DNA of 64,000 nt from Candidatus Gallionella acididurans (lineage in GTDB: Bacteria; Pseudomonadota; Gammaproteobacteria; Burkholderiales; Gallionellaceae), in NCBI GenBank assembly GCA_001577345.1, contig LSLI01000002.1, positions 1 through 64,000 of the forward strand, in the 5' to 3' direction. Positions 17,478 through 27,094 of the stretch are shown piece after piece (positions within the stretch are counted from its first letter, which is position 1; each line of letters opens with the position of its first letter). Below the pieces are notes generated by a model, which was not told where the DNA came from, searched no databases, and was given only the letters and a program-made list of their open reading frames with translations. The translations under genes were made by a program, and so were the position numbers.

Positions 17478-17831
17478 ATGAACAATCAAACAACGCCCCA
17501 GACCGCTGCAAACCAGGTCGTCAGCAATTACGAATCACTGTCTGCGCTGACCGGCCGGATGCGCGAAGCGGCCGTGCAAGGTGAATGGGATCATCTGACC
17601 GTTCTCGAAAAGCAATGCAGCCAGCACGTCGCCACCATGAAGCCCGTCGATGCGGCCAGCACATTGGATGAACAGGCCAGGCTGCTCAAGATCGAGATCA
17701 TTAAAAAAATCCTGGCTGACGATGCCGAGATTCGCAATCGCACCGAGCCGTGGATGGAACAGTTGCAGCGCATCATGCACAGTAATCGCCAAGAGCAACG
17801 GCTGCAACAGGTTTATTTCGCCGACAATTAA
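17478..17831 (+). CDS. fliT: FliT-like flagellar chaperone
   Basis: This 117-residue, mostly helical cytoplasmic protein follows fliS directly, where fliT lies in many flagellar clusters. FliT is the export chaperone for FliD. Similarity is weak at the sequence level, as is usual for FliT. Features consistent with it are the early helix YESLSALTGRMREAAVQGEW and a second acidic/basic helix with LDEQARLLKIEIIKKIL. The assignment leans on position and size. Confidence 0.75.
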   Translation: MNNQTTPQTAANQVVSNYESLSALTGRMREAAVQGEWDHLTVLEKQCSQHVATMKPVDAASTLDEQARLLKIEIIKKILADDAEIRNRTEPWMEQLQRIMHSNRQEQRLQQVYFADN

Positions 17832-17851
17832 CTCTTGCAACAGCATGCGCA

Positions 17852-18880
17852 ATGCAACCAACCAACCTGACCAATGCACTGCAAGCAGTGTTACGCTCAG
17901 GCAAGCCGCTTGTCACTGCTGCTGCCGACACAGCCTATCCCATAACCAAACTTGAACCCGGGCAGCAATTACAGGGATCGGTACAGTCCCGGGTTAGCGC
18001 GGGCTTATTCAAGGTGCTGGTCGCCGGACAAAGCTTGCAGATGCGCCTGCCGGACAACATACGCAGCGGCGACCTGCTTAATCTTCAGGTCATCTCGAAC
18101 AAACCACAATTGACTTTTGGCATTTTCGCCTCATCCACCCCGATTTCAACCCAAGAGCAAATTAGCGCAGCGGCACGCATATTCTCCAATCTTGCGGAGT
18201 TGCCGCTTGAGCAGCCCATTTTCCGGAAACTCGGCGGCACTGCAGTGTGGCAGACAGCTGACACCGCACCGGACAGCAAACAACTCGCCGCTGCGCTGCG
18301 TGATGCGTTGGCCAATAGCGGTCTTTTTTACGAATCTCATCAGGCGCAGTGGATAATGGGTGTACGCAGTCTGGCGCAGTTACTGACCGAACCACAAAAC
18401 CAACTGCTGGATAAACGCATGGCCTCGCCCGGTGCGGACCAAACAGAACGTTCCGATGAGTTGAATACACCTGCCTTGTCCATAAGTCAAAACGGCAAAG
18501 CAGCCGAAGCGGCCATGCCGATTGCAAGGGAATTATTACCCCTGGTTCAGCAACAACTGCATACGCTGGAAACCCATCAATTGACCTGGTCCGGGCAAGT
18601 CTGGCCGGGGCAGGAAATGCAGTGGGAAATACAGGGCCAGCCTGAACCTCACCGCGTTCAGCAGGATGAACGCCAGTGGAGCACGGAAATTGAACTAGCG
18701 CTACCCAAGCTGGGCGATGTCCATGCACGACTGGTTTTTTCCGAAAACGGGTTGAAACTGGCCCTGCATGCGGCGGACTCAGCCACGGCCTCATTGTTCA
18801 ATCGGGCCATGCCAAAATTGCAATCCGCGCTGGCTGATATCGACATCCCGCTGATCTCGGCGGCAGTGGAAACACCATGA
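17852..18880 (+). CDS. Second FliK-like hook-length control domain protein
   Basis: The 342-residue protein has a C-terminal quarter resembling the Flg_hook domain of FliK (WSTEIELALPKLGDVHARLV, ending PLISAAVETP). The N-terminal part has a beta-rich segment near 30-75. It is separate from the canonical fliK at 25751. Its stop overlaps the start of a free FlhB C-terminal domain protein (ATGA at 18877), so the two are translationally coupled. FliK talks to the FlhB C-terminal domain during substrate switching, so this pair looks like a miniature copy of that switch. Function unproven. Confidence 0.7.
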   Translation: MQPTNLTNALQAVLRSGKPLVTAAADTAYPITKLEPGQQLQGSVQSRVSAGLFKVLVAGQSLQMRLPDNIRSGDLLNLQVISNKPQLTFGIFASSTPISTQEQISAAARIFSNLAELPLEQPIFRKLGGTAVWQTADTAPDSKQLAAALRDALANSGLFYESHQAQWIMGVRSLAQLLTEPQNQLLDKRMASPGADQTERSDELNTPALSISQNGKAAEAAMPIARELLPLVQQQLHTLETHQLTWSGQVWPGQEMQWEIQGQPEPHRVQQDERQWSTEIELALPKLGDVHARLVFSENGLKLALHAADSATASLFNRAMPKLQSALADIDIPLISAAVETP

Positions 18881-19179
18881 AACACCCCGCACCCACAGCA
18901 CAGCAATATGCGGTCGCGATGGCTTACGGAAATTCAGCCGGCACACCCAAGGTCGTGGCCAAAGGGCGCGGACTGATCGCACAGGCCATCATCGAACGCG
19001 CCAGGCAACACGGCATCTATGTGCACGAATCAGAAGACCTGATCGGCCTGTTGATGCAAGTCGAGCTGGACCAACAAATTCCTCCCCGGCTTTACCTGGC
19101 TGTGGCCGAACTGCTGGCCTGGCTATATCGACTGGAACATGTCGACAGAACCGCTATTCCCCCGTTTATAAAAAAATAG
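18877..19179 (+). CDS. Free FlhB C-terminal (export switch) domain homologue
   Basis: The 100-residue protein matches the cytoplasmic C-terminal domain of FlhB/YscU: AVAMAYGNSAGTPKVVAKG corresponds to the strand after the cleavage site, followed by AQAIIERARQHGI and LAVAELLAWLYRLE. It lacks the transmembrane part and the NPTH autocleavage motif; full-length FlhB is at 50613-51761. Such solitary domains, called FlhB-like or FlhX, can substitute for the cleaved fragment in some species. It overlaps the FliK-like gene by 4 bp. Confidence 0.85.
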   Translation: MKHPAPTAQQYAVAMAYGNSAGTPKVVAKGRGLIAQAIIERARQHGIYVHESEDLIGLLMQVELDQQIPPRLYLAVAELLAWLYRLEHVDRTAIPPFIKK

Positions 19180-19235
19180 TTTTGCTATCATGCAACGCGC
19201 GGATCAAAACACAACCACGGATACGGAACAATTAG

Positions 19236-19979
19236 ATGGACAAAGACATTACATTGAAGGTCAAGGTATTTTCCGGCGACTCGGAAGACAAATACTGCAT
19301 TACATCCGCCAGGGAGATCGCGTTCACCCTGCGCGACATCTCCGAGAGGCGGAGGCCTGTCGCGCTGTATTACGGAAACGCGAACGAATTCATCCTGGCA
19401 ACGTTATTGTTTGTGGAGACCCACGGTCTGTGGCTGGAACAGAGTCCCGATGCCGCAACCAATCAAAAAATCTCCGCGAGCGACGACCTGATCGTCGTCG
19501 GCTCCCACCTCAACGTGAAAATCCAATTCTCCTCGGGCAAGCCGTCACTGGAAGAACACCGGGGATACAAGACTTTTTTCCTGCCGCTCCCGGAAAAATT
19601 GTTCCGTCTGCAACGGCGGGAATATTTTCGCCTGACCACCCCTGCCACCAATCCGTTGAAATGCGTGATCGCAAGCAATCTCAAGACGAGCAAGCTGCCG
19701 CGCGAGGTCACGGTCATGGATATCAGCATCGGCGGAATCGGATTGATTTGCTCAGAGGACGATACCGAGTTGTTCCCGGGAATATCCTACCCGGATTGCC
19801 GCATCGATCTTCCGGAGTTCGGCTCGATCATCGGAAAGATAGTGGTGAAGAATATGGCCGTCCTGACCGGAACATCGGGTCAGAGTTTCAAACGCGCAGG
19901 TTGTGAACTGCTGAACCTGGATAACCCGTCAAAAGTCCTGTTGCATCGTTACGTGTTGCATTTGCAGCGCGTCAAATAG
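19236..19979 (+). CDS. ycgR: YcgR-type c-di-GMP-binding flagellar brake protein
   Basis: The 247-residue cytoplasmic protein has an N-terminal YcgR domain (about 1-115) and a C-terminal PilZ domain (about 120-240). Both c-di-GMP contact motifs are intact: the RxxxR arginines in LQRREYFRL and DISIGG (D/NxSxxG). On binding c-di-GMP, YcgR proteins slow the motor at FliG/MotA. It follows the filament genes and could report the output of the GGDEF protein at 6282. The upstream 56 bp contain no clear promoter. Confidence 0.88.
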   Translation: MDKDITLKVKVFSGDSEDKYCITSAREIAFTLRDISERRRPVALYYGNANEFILATLLFVETHGLWLEQSPDAATNQKISASDDLIVVGSHLNVKIQFSSGKPSLEEHRGYKTFFLPLPEKLFRLQRREYFRLTTPATNPLKCVIASNLKTSKLPREVTVMDISIGGIGLICSEDDTELFPGISYPDCRIDLPEFGSIIGKIVVKNMAVLTGTSGQSFKRAGCELLNLDNPSKVLLHRYVLHLQRVK

Positions 19980-20037
19980 CGGGAACTTCGAAAAAACTGC
20001 CGCGCCCTGGCGCGCTACGACATGGATGTGCCGCGAC

Positions 20038-20358
20038 TTATACCTGCATGTTCATGATGTCATTATAGGCCTGCACGAATTTATTGCGCACCTGCACGGT
20101 CGCCTGGAAATTGACACCTGCTTTCTGCAACGCGATCATTGTGTCACTCAGGCTCACCTTGTCATCCCCCATCACGAATGCCTTCTGCATGGACTCCGAC
20201 CTAGCCTGCACTTGTGCGACGCCATCGAGGGATGACTTCAGTACATTGGAGAAATCCACCTTGGGTGTCTGGTTCGTTTGAGCTGTCTCGCGCAAGCCTG
20301 CTTGCGCTGCAGCGACCCGCATCTGTGCCAACAAGTTATCTACTGCGGAAGTATTCAT
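20038..20358 (-). CDS. fliE: Flagellar hook-basal body protein FliE
   Basis: The 106-residue secreted rod-junction protein joins the MS-ring to the rod. The C-terminal family motif is clear: VSLSDTMIALQKAGVNFQA and VRNKFVQAYNDIMNMQV. Here it is transcribed away from fliF instead of leading a fliEFGHIJK operon, with a shared 156-bp divergent region. No sigma-54 or sigma-28 consensus was found in that region. Confidence 0.95.
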   Translation of the reverse strand: MNTSAVDNLLAQMRVAAAQAGLRETAQTNQTPKVDFSNVLKSSLDGVAQVQARSESMQKAFVMGDDKVSLSDTMIALQKAGVNFQATVQVRNKFVQAYNDIMNMQV

Positions 20359-20514
20359 TTAGCTCTCCATTTTCAGTGTTCGCACAATAGTCCCGGCCGT
20401 GCAATGTTCTAGGTCGGAAAAGCATAGCAATCCGCCCCTTATTCAACACTTCAAAACGCCAGACGAATCTGATAATGCGCTCAGTGCCTCAATGGCTAAC
20501 CAAGCGCGAAAATC

Positions 20515-22146
20515 ATGGCAGAACCTGCAAGCATACCTACAACGGGTCTGGGGCAATTCAACACAAGGCAGATGATCAGTATCGGGGTCGGCGTGGCCGC
20601 GTTGATCGCACTGCTGAGCAGCGTGTGGATGTGGGGCCAGACGCCCGATTATCGGGTTCTCTACAGCAATCTGTCCGATCGGGATGGCGGGGCCATCATA
20701 GAATCCCTGCAACAACTGAACGTTCCGTACAAGTTCGCCGAAGGCGGCGGTGCGCTGATGGTTCCCTCCAATCTGGTCTATGAGACCCGCTTGAAACTGG
20801 CCACCCAGGGGTTGCCCAAGGGCGGAACAGTCGGTTTCGAGCTGATGGAAAACCAGAAGTTCGGCATCAGCCAGTTCGCCGAACAGGTCAACTACCAACG
20901 CGCGCTGGAAGGGGAACTGGCGCGCTCGGTCCAGAGCATTGCCGCGGTACAGGTGGCGCGGGTACATCTGGCTATCCCCAAACCCACGGTGTTCGTCAAG
21001 GAGCAACAAAAACCCAGCGCTTCAGTCGTACTGATTCTGCATCAGGGTCGTTTACTTGATTCCGCACAAGTCAGCGCGGTGGTCCATCTCATCTCGAGTA
21101 GTGTGCCAGAAATGTCTGCCAAGAACGTGACGGTTGTCGACCAGAACGGGACGCTGCTGAGCGCCAATCACGAAGGCCTGTCCGATGAAGGTTTGGACGC
21201 GAACCAGCTCAAATACATCCAGCAGATCGAACAAAACTATGTGGAGCGTATCGAATCCATCCTGACCCCGATGCTGGGTGCGGCCAACGTGCGGGCCCAA
21301 GTAAACGCCGATATCGATTTTTCGCAAATCGAGCAGACGGCGGAGACCTACCAACCCAATACCAAAGACAGCACGCTGCGCAGCCAGCAAACGGTGGAAA
21401 CATTGAATGGCAGTTCCGCTGCGAGTGGCGTCCCAGGGGCATTGAGCAACCAGCCGCCGGTGCCGGCAACCGCGCCTATCGTCGCCGCGGCAGGCAGCTC
21501 GCCCAACAACGTCAGCAACCCCACCAGCCTGCACAAGGAATCAACGACGAACTATGAGGTGGATCGCACCATACGCCATACCAAGTTGCCGGTAGGTTCC
21601 ATCAAACGACTTTCGGTCGCCGTGGTGCTGAACAACCGCAAAGTCACCGATGCCAAAGGTCAGGTCAGCTTCAAGCCCCTGAGCGATGCGGAAAAAGCAC
21701 AGATCAATAATCTGGTCAGTGACGCCGTGGGTTTTGACAAGACTCGGGGTGACTCATTGAATGTACAGAATATAGCCTTTAATGATGAAAAAGAAATCAC
21801 TCCTCCCGAAGTCCCGTTGTGGAAACAACCCGACACGATCGATCTGGCCAAGAATCTGGTGAAATACGTGCTGATCGCAGTGGTGATGCTGATCATCATA
21901 TTCGGCGTCATCAAACCCGCGCTAAAACCCTTGCTTCATCCCCCCAGTGGGCCGGCGAATGGGCCTGCGGCACAAGGTGAAGCGGGAGCGGCCGGAGCCG
22001 CATCATCCGCACAGTTCGCGAACATCCCCACCTCATCAGGCTCTCCCCAGTATGAACAAGGTTTGCAGGCGGCAAGGCAAATCGTTCAGCAAGACCCGAA
22101 GATCGTCGCGAGCGTGATAAAGGAATGGGTGAGCGGCAATGAGTGA
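20515..22146 (+). CDS. fliF: MS-ring protein FliF
   Basis: The 543-residue inner-membrane protein forms the MS-ring. TM1 is near residues 22-42. The ring-building motifs include RVLYSNLSDRDGG and GFELMENQKFGISQFAEQVN. A Pro/Ala/Ser linker follows at about 310-345, TM2 lies at about 445-468, and the cytoplasmic C-terminal tail binds FliG (ASVIKEWVSGNE). Its stop overlaps fliG by 8 bp, indicating coupling. Confidence 0.97.
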   Translation: MAEPASIPTTGLGQFNTRQMISIGVGVAALIALLSSVWMWGQTPDYRVLYSNLSDRDGGAIIESLQQLNVPYKFAEGGGALMVPSNLVYETRLKLATQGLPKGGTVGFELMENQKFGISQFAEQVNYQRALEGELARSVQSIAAVQVARVHLAIPKPTVFVKEQQKPSASVVLILHQGRLLDSAQVSAVVHLISSSVPEMSAKNVTVVDQNGTLLSANHEGLSDEGLDANQLKYIQQIEQNYVERIESILTPMLGAANVRAQVNADIDFSQIEQTAETYQPNTKDSTLRSQQTVETLNGSSAASGVPGALSNQPPVPATAPIVAAAGSSPNNVSNPTSLHKESTTNYEVDRTIRHTKLPVGSIKRLSVAVVLNNRKVTDAKGQVSFKPLSDAEKAQINNLVSDAVGFDKTRGDSLNVQNIAFNDEKEITPPEVPLWKQPDTIDLAKNLVKYVLIAVVMLIIIFGVIKPALKPLLHPPSGPANGPAAQGEAGAAGAASSAQFANIPTSSGSPQYEQGLQAARQIVQQDPKIVASVIKEWVSGNE

Positions 22147-23131
22147 CGGCGTTGAAAAGAGTGCGATCTTTCTGATGACGCTCGGCGAAAGCGAAGCCGC
22201 CGAAGTGCTGAAGTATCTCGAACCCAAGGAAGTCCAGAAGATCAGCTCGGCGATGGTGAACTTGAAAAATCTCACGCGCGAGCATATCGCTCACGTGTTC
22301 CACGATTTTCTGCTGTCCGCGTCGAGCAAGACCAGCATCGGCATGGATTCCAACGATTACATACGCAGCATGCTCACCAAGGCGCTCGGCGACGACAAGG
22401 CGGCCAACCTGCTGGACCGCATCATGCATAACAGCGACACCAGCGGCATAGAAAGCCTGAAATGGATGGACCATGGTGCGGTCGCGGAAATGATAGGCAA
22501 CGAACACCCGCAGATCATCGCGACCATCCTGGTGCATCTGGAACCTGATCAGGCGGCAAGCATTCTAAAAATGCTCACGGATCGTACCCGGAACGATGTG
22601 CTGCTGCGCATCTCGACGCTGGATGGCGTACAGCCATTGGCATTGCGCGAACTGAACGATGTCCTGAGCCGCCTGATGTCGGGCAGCGGCACCGGCAAAA
22701 AAAATCTCCAAGGCGGAGTCGGTGCGGCGGCCGAGATACTCAATTACATGGGCAGTACGCTGGAAGCCGAAATGATAGAGAACGTGCGCGGCTACGATCC
22801 TGAGCTGGCGCAAAAAATCGAAGACAAGATGTTCGTATTCGAGAACATTTTGGAAATCGATGACCGCGGCATCCAGCTCATCCTCCGCGAAGTCCAATCG
22901 GAATCCTTGATCGTTGCACTCAAGGGCGCAAACGAAGAATTGCGCGAAAAAATATTCAAGAACATGTCGCAGCGCGCTGCGGAGATGATGCGCGAAGATC
23001 TCGAATCCAAAGGCCCGGTCAAGCTAAGCGAAGTCGAAGCGAATCAAAAAGAAATCCTCAAAACAGTACGGCGCCTGTCCGACGAAGGCCAGATCGTATT
23101 GGGTGGCAAAGGAGAGGAAGCGTATGTCTAA
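22139..23131 (+). CDS. fliG: Motor switch protein FliG
   Basis: This 330-residue rotor protein links the MS-ring to FliM and takes torque from the stator. Conserved elements are KSAIFLMTLGESEAAEVLKY, the middle-domain EHPQ motif (residues near 122) and the charged torque helix with LREVQSESLIVALKGA. It starts inside the end of fliF and overlaps fliH, as expected for the fliFGHIJK order. Confidence 0.97.
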   Translation: MSDGVEKSAIFLMTLGESEAAEVLKYLEPKEVQKISSAMVNLKNLTREHIAHVFHDFLLSASSKTSIGMDSNDYIRSMLTKALGDDKAANLLDRIMHNSDTSGIESLKWMDHGAVAEMIGNEHPQIIATILVHLEPDQAASILKMLTDRTRNDVLLRISTLDGVQPLALRELNDVLSRLMSGSGTGKKNLQGGVGAAAEILNYMGSTLEAEMIENVRGYDPELAQKIEDKMFVFENILEIDDRGIQLILREVQSESLIVALKGANEELREKIFKNMSQRAAEMMREDLESKGPVKLSEVEANQKEILKTVRRLSDEGQIVLGGKGEEAYV

Positions 23132-23864
23132 CAGAACTGCTGATAGAACCACTAACCATCCGGTCAACCCGGCAAAAGATGCCGGGCAAGCCATCGGCAA
23201 TAGCAATTCAGCTGGCCCGGCAAGCAGCAACCGCCAAATCGCCGGGGCAATTATTCCCAAGGAACAGTTGACCGCCTACCAGCGTTGGGAGATGCCCTCT
23301 TTCGACCTTGCCTCAACAGCTCAAACCGGCAAGGCCTCACTCGCATCTGCCGTGGCGCTAATGGATATTCAACAACAAGCCCATGCGGAAGGTTATGCCA
23401 GCGGCCAAAGCGCGGGCTATTCCGCTGGAATTCAGCAGGCACAGGCAGAAGCCGCGCAGATTCATGTCCTGTTGCAAAGCCTGCAAGAAGGATTGAACCA
23501 GATTGACCAGCAAGTTGCACAGTCACTGCTCGACTTGTCGCTGGAAGTTGCTCGCAAGATGATTTTTGAAACCATGCAGGTTAGACCGGAAATTATTCTG
23601 GAAATCATAAGTGAAGGCATCAGCCACCTGCCCCATTTCAATCAGAACGCCCATTTGATCCTGCATCCGCAAGACGCAGAATTGGTGCGTGAACACATGG
23701 GGGAACGGCTGAGTCAGGCGGGCTGGAGGATATTTACAGACAATCAGATGCAACGCGGCGGGTGCAAATTGGAAACGGCACACAGTCACATCGATGCAAG
23801 CAATGCGGAGCGCTGGCGTCAAATTGTAGAATCAATCGGCCAGAATAAATCATGGCAAGCATGA
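23124..23864 (+). CDS. fliH: Flagellar export ATPase regulator FliH
   Basis: This 246-residue cytoplasmic protein binds FliI and docks it to the export gate. A variable Ala/Gln-rich N terminus is followed by GxxxG-like repeats ([20 protein letters not shown]) that mark FliH, then the E2-type C-terminal domain ([15 protein letters not shown]). An upstream GTG at 23103 exists, but ATG 23124 has AAGGAGAGG at the right distance and is chosen. It overlaps fliG by 8 bp and fliI by 13 bp. Confidence 0.93.
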   Translation: MSNRTADRTTNHPVNPAKDAGQAIGNSNSAGPASSNRQIAGAIIPKEQLTAYQRWEMPSFDLASTAQTGKASLASAVALMDIQQQAHAEGYASGQSAGYSAGIQQAQAEAAQIHVLLQSLQEGLNQIDQQVAQSLLDLSLEVARKMIFETMQVRPEIILEIISEGISHLPHFNQNAHLILHPQDAELVREHMGERLSQAGWRIFTDNQMQRGGCKLETAHSHIDASNAERWRQIVESIGQNKSWQA

Positions 23865-25261
23865 ACAAGCATTGCCAGCATTGGCGGGAATTTCTGCTCG
23901 AAGGGCGCGAGTACTTGAAAGAATGCAATCCGATGCCTCCAAGTGGCCATCTCACCAAGGTCACCGGCCTGGTGATGGAGGCGGTAGGCCTGAAAATGCC
24001 TGTGGGCAGCACCTGCGAGATACATCTGCCCAACCACATCGTCGAAGCTGAAGTGGTGGGATTTTCCGGCGAGCGTTTGTTCCTGATGCCGGAAAAAGAT
24101 ATCTATGGCCTGGTTCCGGGCGCGCGCGTAATGTCTATCGCACCTTCTCATCTACTGATGTCGGGTAACAAGCGCAAACCCCTGCGCCGCCGAACCGCCG
24201 ACCGCGCAAAACATCTTCCAGTGGGCAACATGCTTCTTGGCCGCGTGCTCGATGGGGCAGGCAAACCCCTCGACCAACTCGGACCACTCATCGATGCCGA
24301 ATCTGCTCCTTTGCAAAGTCGTCCAATCAATCCATTAGAGCGTGCCACGATCGACAGCTCATTGGATGTGGGTGTGCGAGCGATCAATAGCTTGCTCACG
24401 GTCGGGCGAGGACAACGCATGGGCCTGTTCGCCGGCAGCGGTGTCGGCAAAAGCGTGTTGCTTGGCATGATGGCGCGCTACACCAGTGCCGATGTGACCG
24501 TGGTCGGATTGATTGGTGAGCGCGGGCGCGAAGTGAAAGAATTCATCGACAATATATTAGGCCCGGAGGGAATGGCGCGTTCGGTCGTCGTCGCCACCCC
24601 GGCGGACACTTCACCGCTGATGCGTCTGCAGGGCGCGGCCTACGCCACCACCATAGCCGAATATTTCCGCGACCAGGGCAAGAATGTGCTGTTGATCATG
24701 GATTCGCTGACCCGCTACGCGATGGCGCAACGCGAGATCGCGCTGGCCGTAGGCGAACCTCCCGCTACCAAAGGCTACCCGCCTTCAGTATTCGCCAAGC
24801 TGCCGCAATTGGTCGAACGCGCCGGCAACGGACTGGATGGCAGTGGTTCGATCACCGCCTTCTACACTGTGCTGACCGAGGGTGACGACCTGCAGGACCC
24901 GATCGCGGACAGCGCGCGCGCCATCCTGGATGGACACATCGTGCTGTCGCGACGCCTGGTTGAACAAGGCCACTATCCAGCCATCGACATCGAAGCTTCG
25001 ATCAGCCGGGTCATGTCGCATCTGGTTAAACCAGAGCACTTGACGCTGGTGCAACGCTTCAAGCACCTGTATTCGCACTATCAGCGCAACCGCGATCTGA
25101 TCAGCGTCGGCGCATACGTCAGCGGCAGCGATCCCTTGCTGGATGAGGCGATCACGCTATACCCACGTCTGGAGAATTATTTAAAACAAAGCATGTTCCA
25201 GCAGGAAAATTACCAGGACAGCATTGCTCAACTTTACGCTTTGTTCTCAGCACCTCATTAA
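23852..25261 (+). CDS. fliI: Flagellum-specific ATPase FliI
   Basis: The 469-residue export ATPase is related to the F1 beta subunit. Walker A is GSGVGKS near residue 195, Walker B is [13 protein letters not shown], and the type III ATPase signature [20 protein letters not shown] is complete. It energises unfolding and delivery of substrates with FliH and FliJ. The start at 23852 lies inside fliH. Confidence 0.97.
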   Translation: MASMNKHCQHWREFLLEGREYLKECNPMPPSGHLTKVTGLVMEAVGLKMPVGSTCEIHLPNHIVEAEVVGFSGERLFLMPEKDIYGLVPGARVMSIAPSHLLMSGNKRKPLRRRTADRAKHLPVGNMLLGRVLDGAGKPLDQLGPLIDAESAPLQSRPINPLERATIDSSLDVGVRAINSLLTVGRGQRMGLFAGSGVGKSVLLGMMARYTSADVTVVGLIGERGREVKEFIDNILGPEGMARSVVVATPADTSPLMRLQGAAYATTIAEYFRDQGKNVLLIMDSLTRYAMAQREIALAVGEPPATKGYPPSVFAKLPQLVERAGNGLDGSGSITAFYTVLTEGDDLQDPIADSARAILDGHIVLSRRLVEQGHYPAIDIEASISRVMSHLVKPEHLTLVQRFKHLYSHYQRNRDLISVGAYVSGSDPLLDEAITLYPRLENYLKQSMFQQENYQDSIAQLYALFSAPH

Positions 25262-25272
25262 GGAGCCCTCTC

Positions 25273-25737
25273 ATGACCAAACCATTTTCCCTGCAACCCC
25301 TGATGAACCTGGCCCAGCATCAGAATGAATCGGCGACGCGCGAACTCGGCCAACTCAACAAACAACAACACGATGCACAGGGAAAACTTGAGATGCTGCT
25401 GCAATACCGCAGCGAATATCAGGCACGTTTGCAGAAATCCACGCTGAGCGGGATTAATCCAGCGGAATTGCGCAATTTCCAGCAATTCATCAACAAACTG
25501 GATGCGGCCATCGCACAACAGATCAAGGTGTTGGAACAGGGCAAAGTCTCGCTACAAGCGGGCCGCGGAGAATTCAACAACACACAACGCAAACTGAAAT
25601 CATTTTCCACACTTCAAGAACACCACTTTGAAGAACAAAAAAAAGTCGCCACAAAATCAGAACAACGCGTGCTGGACGAACATAACGGTCGTTTTGTGGC
25701 TATCCGAATGCAGGAAGCTGAAGATCAAAATCACTGA
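25273..25737 (+). CDS. fliJ: Flagellar export protein FliJ
   Basis: The 154-residue, almost wholly coiled-coil protein is rich in Gln and Lys (RELGQLNKQQHDAQGKLEML; FNNTQRKLKSF). It sits between fliI and fliK as usual. FliJ forms the central stalk of the FliI ring and handles chaperones. The ATG follows AAGGAGCCCTCTC. Confidence 0.93.
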   Translation: MTKPFSLQPLMNLAQHQNESATRELGQLNKQQHDAQGKLEMLLQYRSEYQARLQKSTLSGINPAELRNFQQFINKLDAAIAQQIKVLEQGKVSLQAGRGEFNNTQRKLKSFSTLQEHHFEEQKKVATKSEQRVLDEHNGRFVAIRMQEAEDQNH

Positions 25738-25750
25738 ACCGGGAAGTGCC

Positions 25751-26989
25751 ATGACCAAACTTACCGTGATCAACCAGCTATCCGCTCCGGCAGTCTCGGC
25801 CAAGACACCGCCCAACAGCGGAGTGTCCGGCACGCACGCAGCCGGATTCTTCGGTGAACTTTTGGCGCAACAAGTGGAAAGCAATCCTCCGGTCACTGCA
25901 GAACCCGCACAGGCCAATCCCGCACCAGGAAAGGCTGTCCCGGGAACCAGGACGATTGCATCGAACAACACTCCAACCGACCTGAATCCAGCCGCACCGG
26001 ATACACCAGCCGATCTTCCCGGCAACATGCTCGCGCTGCTGCAACCCGCACAGGAAGCCAATCGACCTGGAACAAAGGATATTCCGAAAGGAAAAACTAC
26101 AGACTCGAACACAGTCGCCGAAGCTAAAAAGACCAGCACCCAGAGCACGCCTGCCGACCTGTATGGCAATGCATCACTCCTCCCGCCCCAGGAGATTCGC
26201 ACTCCTGATACGGCCACCCTGTCGGGCGATGCCAGGCTCACAAAAGGAGTTGTCGCCAAGCCAGGCGCGACTGAACTGACAACCCCTTTGAACGATACAC
26301 AAGCTGCAAAAGACGCGCCCGTCGCTGACATGGTCAAGTCCCAGGCCGCGCCATCGAGTGACAAGGCGCTTGCGCCAGAACATCTCTCGGCAAATGCCGG
26401 AAAGCTGGCAGAAACGCCGCAAGGCACGGGTCTTGAAAAGACCGCAGCCCAGCCTGCACAAAACTTCGCCACATTGCATACACCGAACCTGCCGAATGGC
26501 GCACCGTCTTCGACTGTGCATCCTGCCACTCTGCCGCAGTCCGTTTCGACCCCGCTGGCAAGCGACGGCTGGGCCGATGAGTTCACACAAAAGATCAGCT
26601 GGATGAGCACGAACCAGAACAACCAGGTCGCCGAACTGCACCTTAATCCACCCGACCTCGGGCCATTGAATGTGGTGCTGAAAGTCACGGACAACCAAGC
26701 CACAGCGACTTTCACTTCGCCGCACAGTGCAGTGCGCGAAGCGGTAGAGAATGCGTTGCCTAAACTTCGCGAAACATTGGCCGATAACGGAATTACGTTA
26801 GGCAACACCACGGTCAGCGACCAACCACAACGTGATGGTAATACGGGGGCATTTTTCGGCCAGCAATCCAATGAACGCGGGGGTCGCTGGGTAACGCATC
26901 ACGTCGATGGCGCGGAGAACGCGGCGCGGCCAACCGGGCCGCCAAATACGGGGCGGAGACACAACGGCATGGTGGATACTTTCGCCTGA
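25751..26989 (+). CDS. fliK: Hook-length control protein FliK
   Basis: This 412-residue secreted molecular ruler has residues 1-300 that are Pro/Ala/Thr-rich and low in complexity. The C-terminal Flg_hook domain is typical (VAELHLNPPDLGPLNVVLKV; AVREAVENALPKLRETLADN). The ATG at 25751 is preferred to longer forms that run back through fliJ. A 105-bp gap then separates it from fliL, where a weak sigma-70-like pair (TTGAAC 27042, CATAAT 27063) is visible. Confidence 0.93.
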   Translation: MTKLTVINQLSAPAVSAKTPPNSGVSGTHAAGFFGELLAQQVESNPPVTAEPAQANPAPGKAVPGTRTIASNNTPTDLNPAAPDTPADLPGNMLALLQPAQEANRPGTKDIPKGKTTDSNTVAEAKKTSTQSTPADLYGNASLLPPQEIRTPDTATLSGDARLTKGVVAKPGATELTTPLNDTQAAKDAPVADMVKSQAAPSSDKALAPEHLSANAGKLAETPQGTGLEKTAAQPAQNFATLHTPNLPNGAPSSTVHPATLPQSVSTPLASDGWADEFTQKISWMSTNQNNQVAELHLNPPDLGPLNVVLKVTDNQATATFTSPHSAVREAVENALPKLRETLADNGITLGNTTVSDQPQRDGNTGAFFGQQSNERGGRWVTHHVDGAENAARPTGPPNTGRRHNGMVDTFA

Positions 26990-27094
26990 CTGGGTATCAG
27001 AAAGGGTGAGTTGATGGGAAACATTCGCCCTAATCGTTTTATTGAACACAGTCTTTTTTTCTCATAATTGCACCGCCAATCAAGGAATCTGAAA

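Noticed and set aside
19190-19906. A 238-codon plus-strand frame overlapping ycgR
   Set aside because: ycgR has intact PilZ motifs; the other frame is Arg-rich shadow sequence.
20359-20514. Sigma-54 (-24/-12) promoters in the fliE-fliF and flgA-flgB gaps
   Set aside because: No GG-N10-GC pair with the flanking consensus could be found on either strand; nearest candidates have spacers of 9 or 13.
25657-26871. A 404-codon frame antisense to fliK
   Set aside because: It mirrors the biased composition of fliK; no start signal or recognisable domain.
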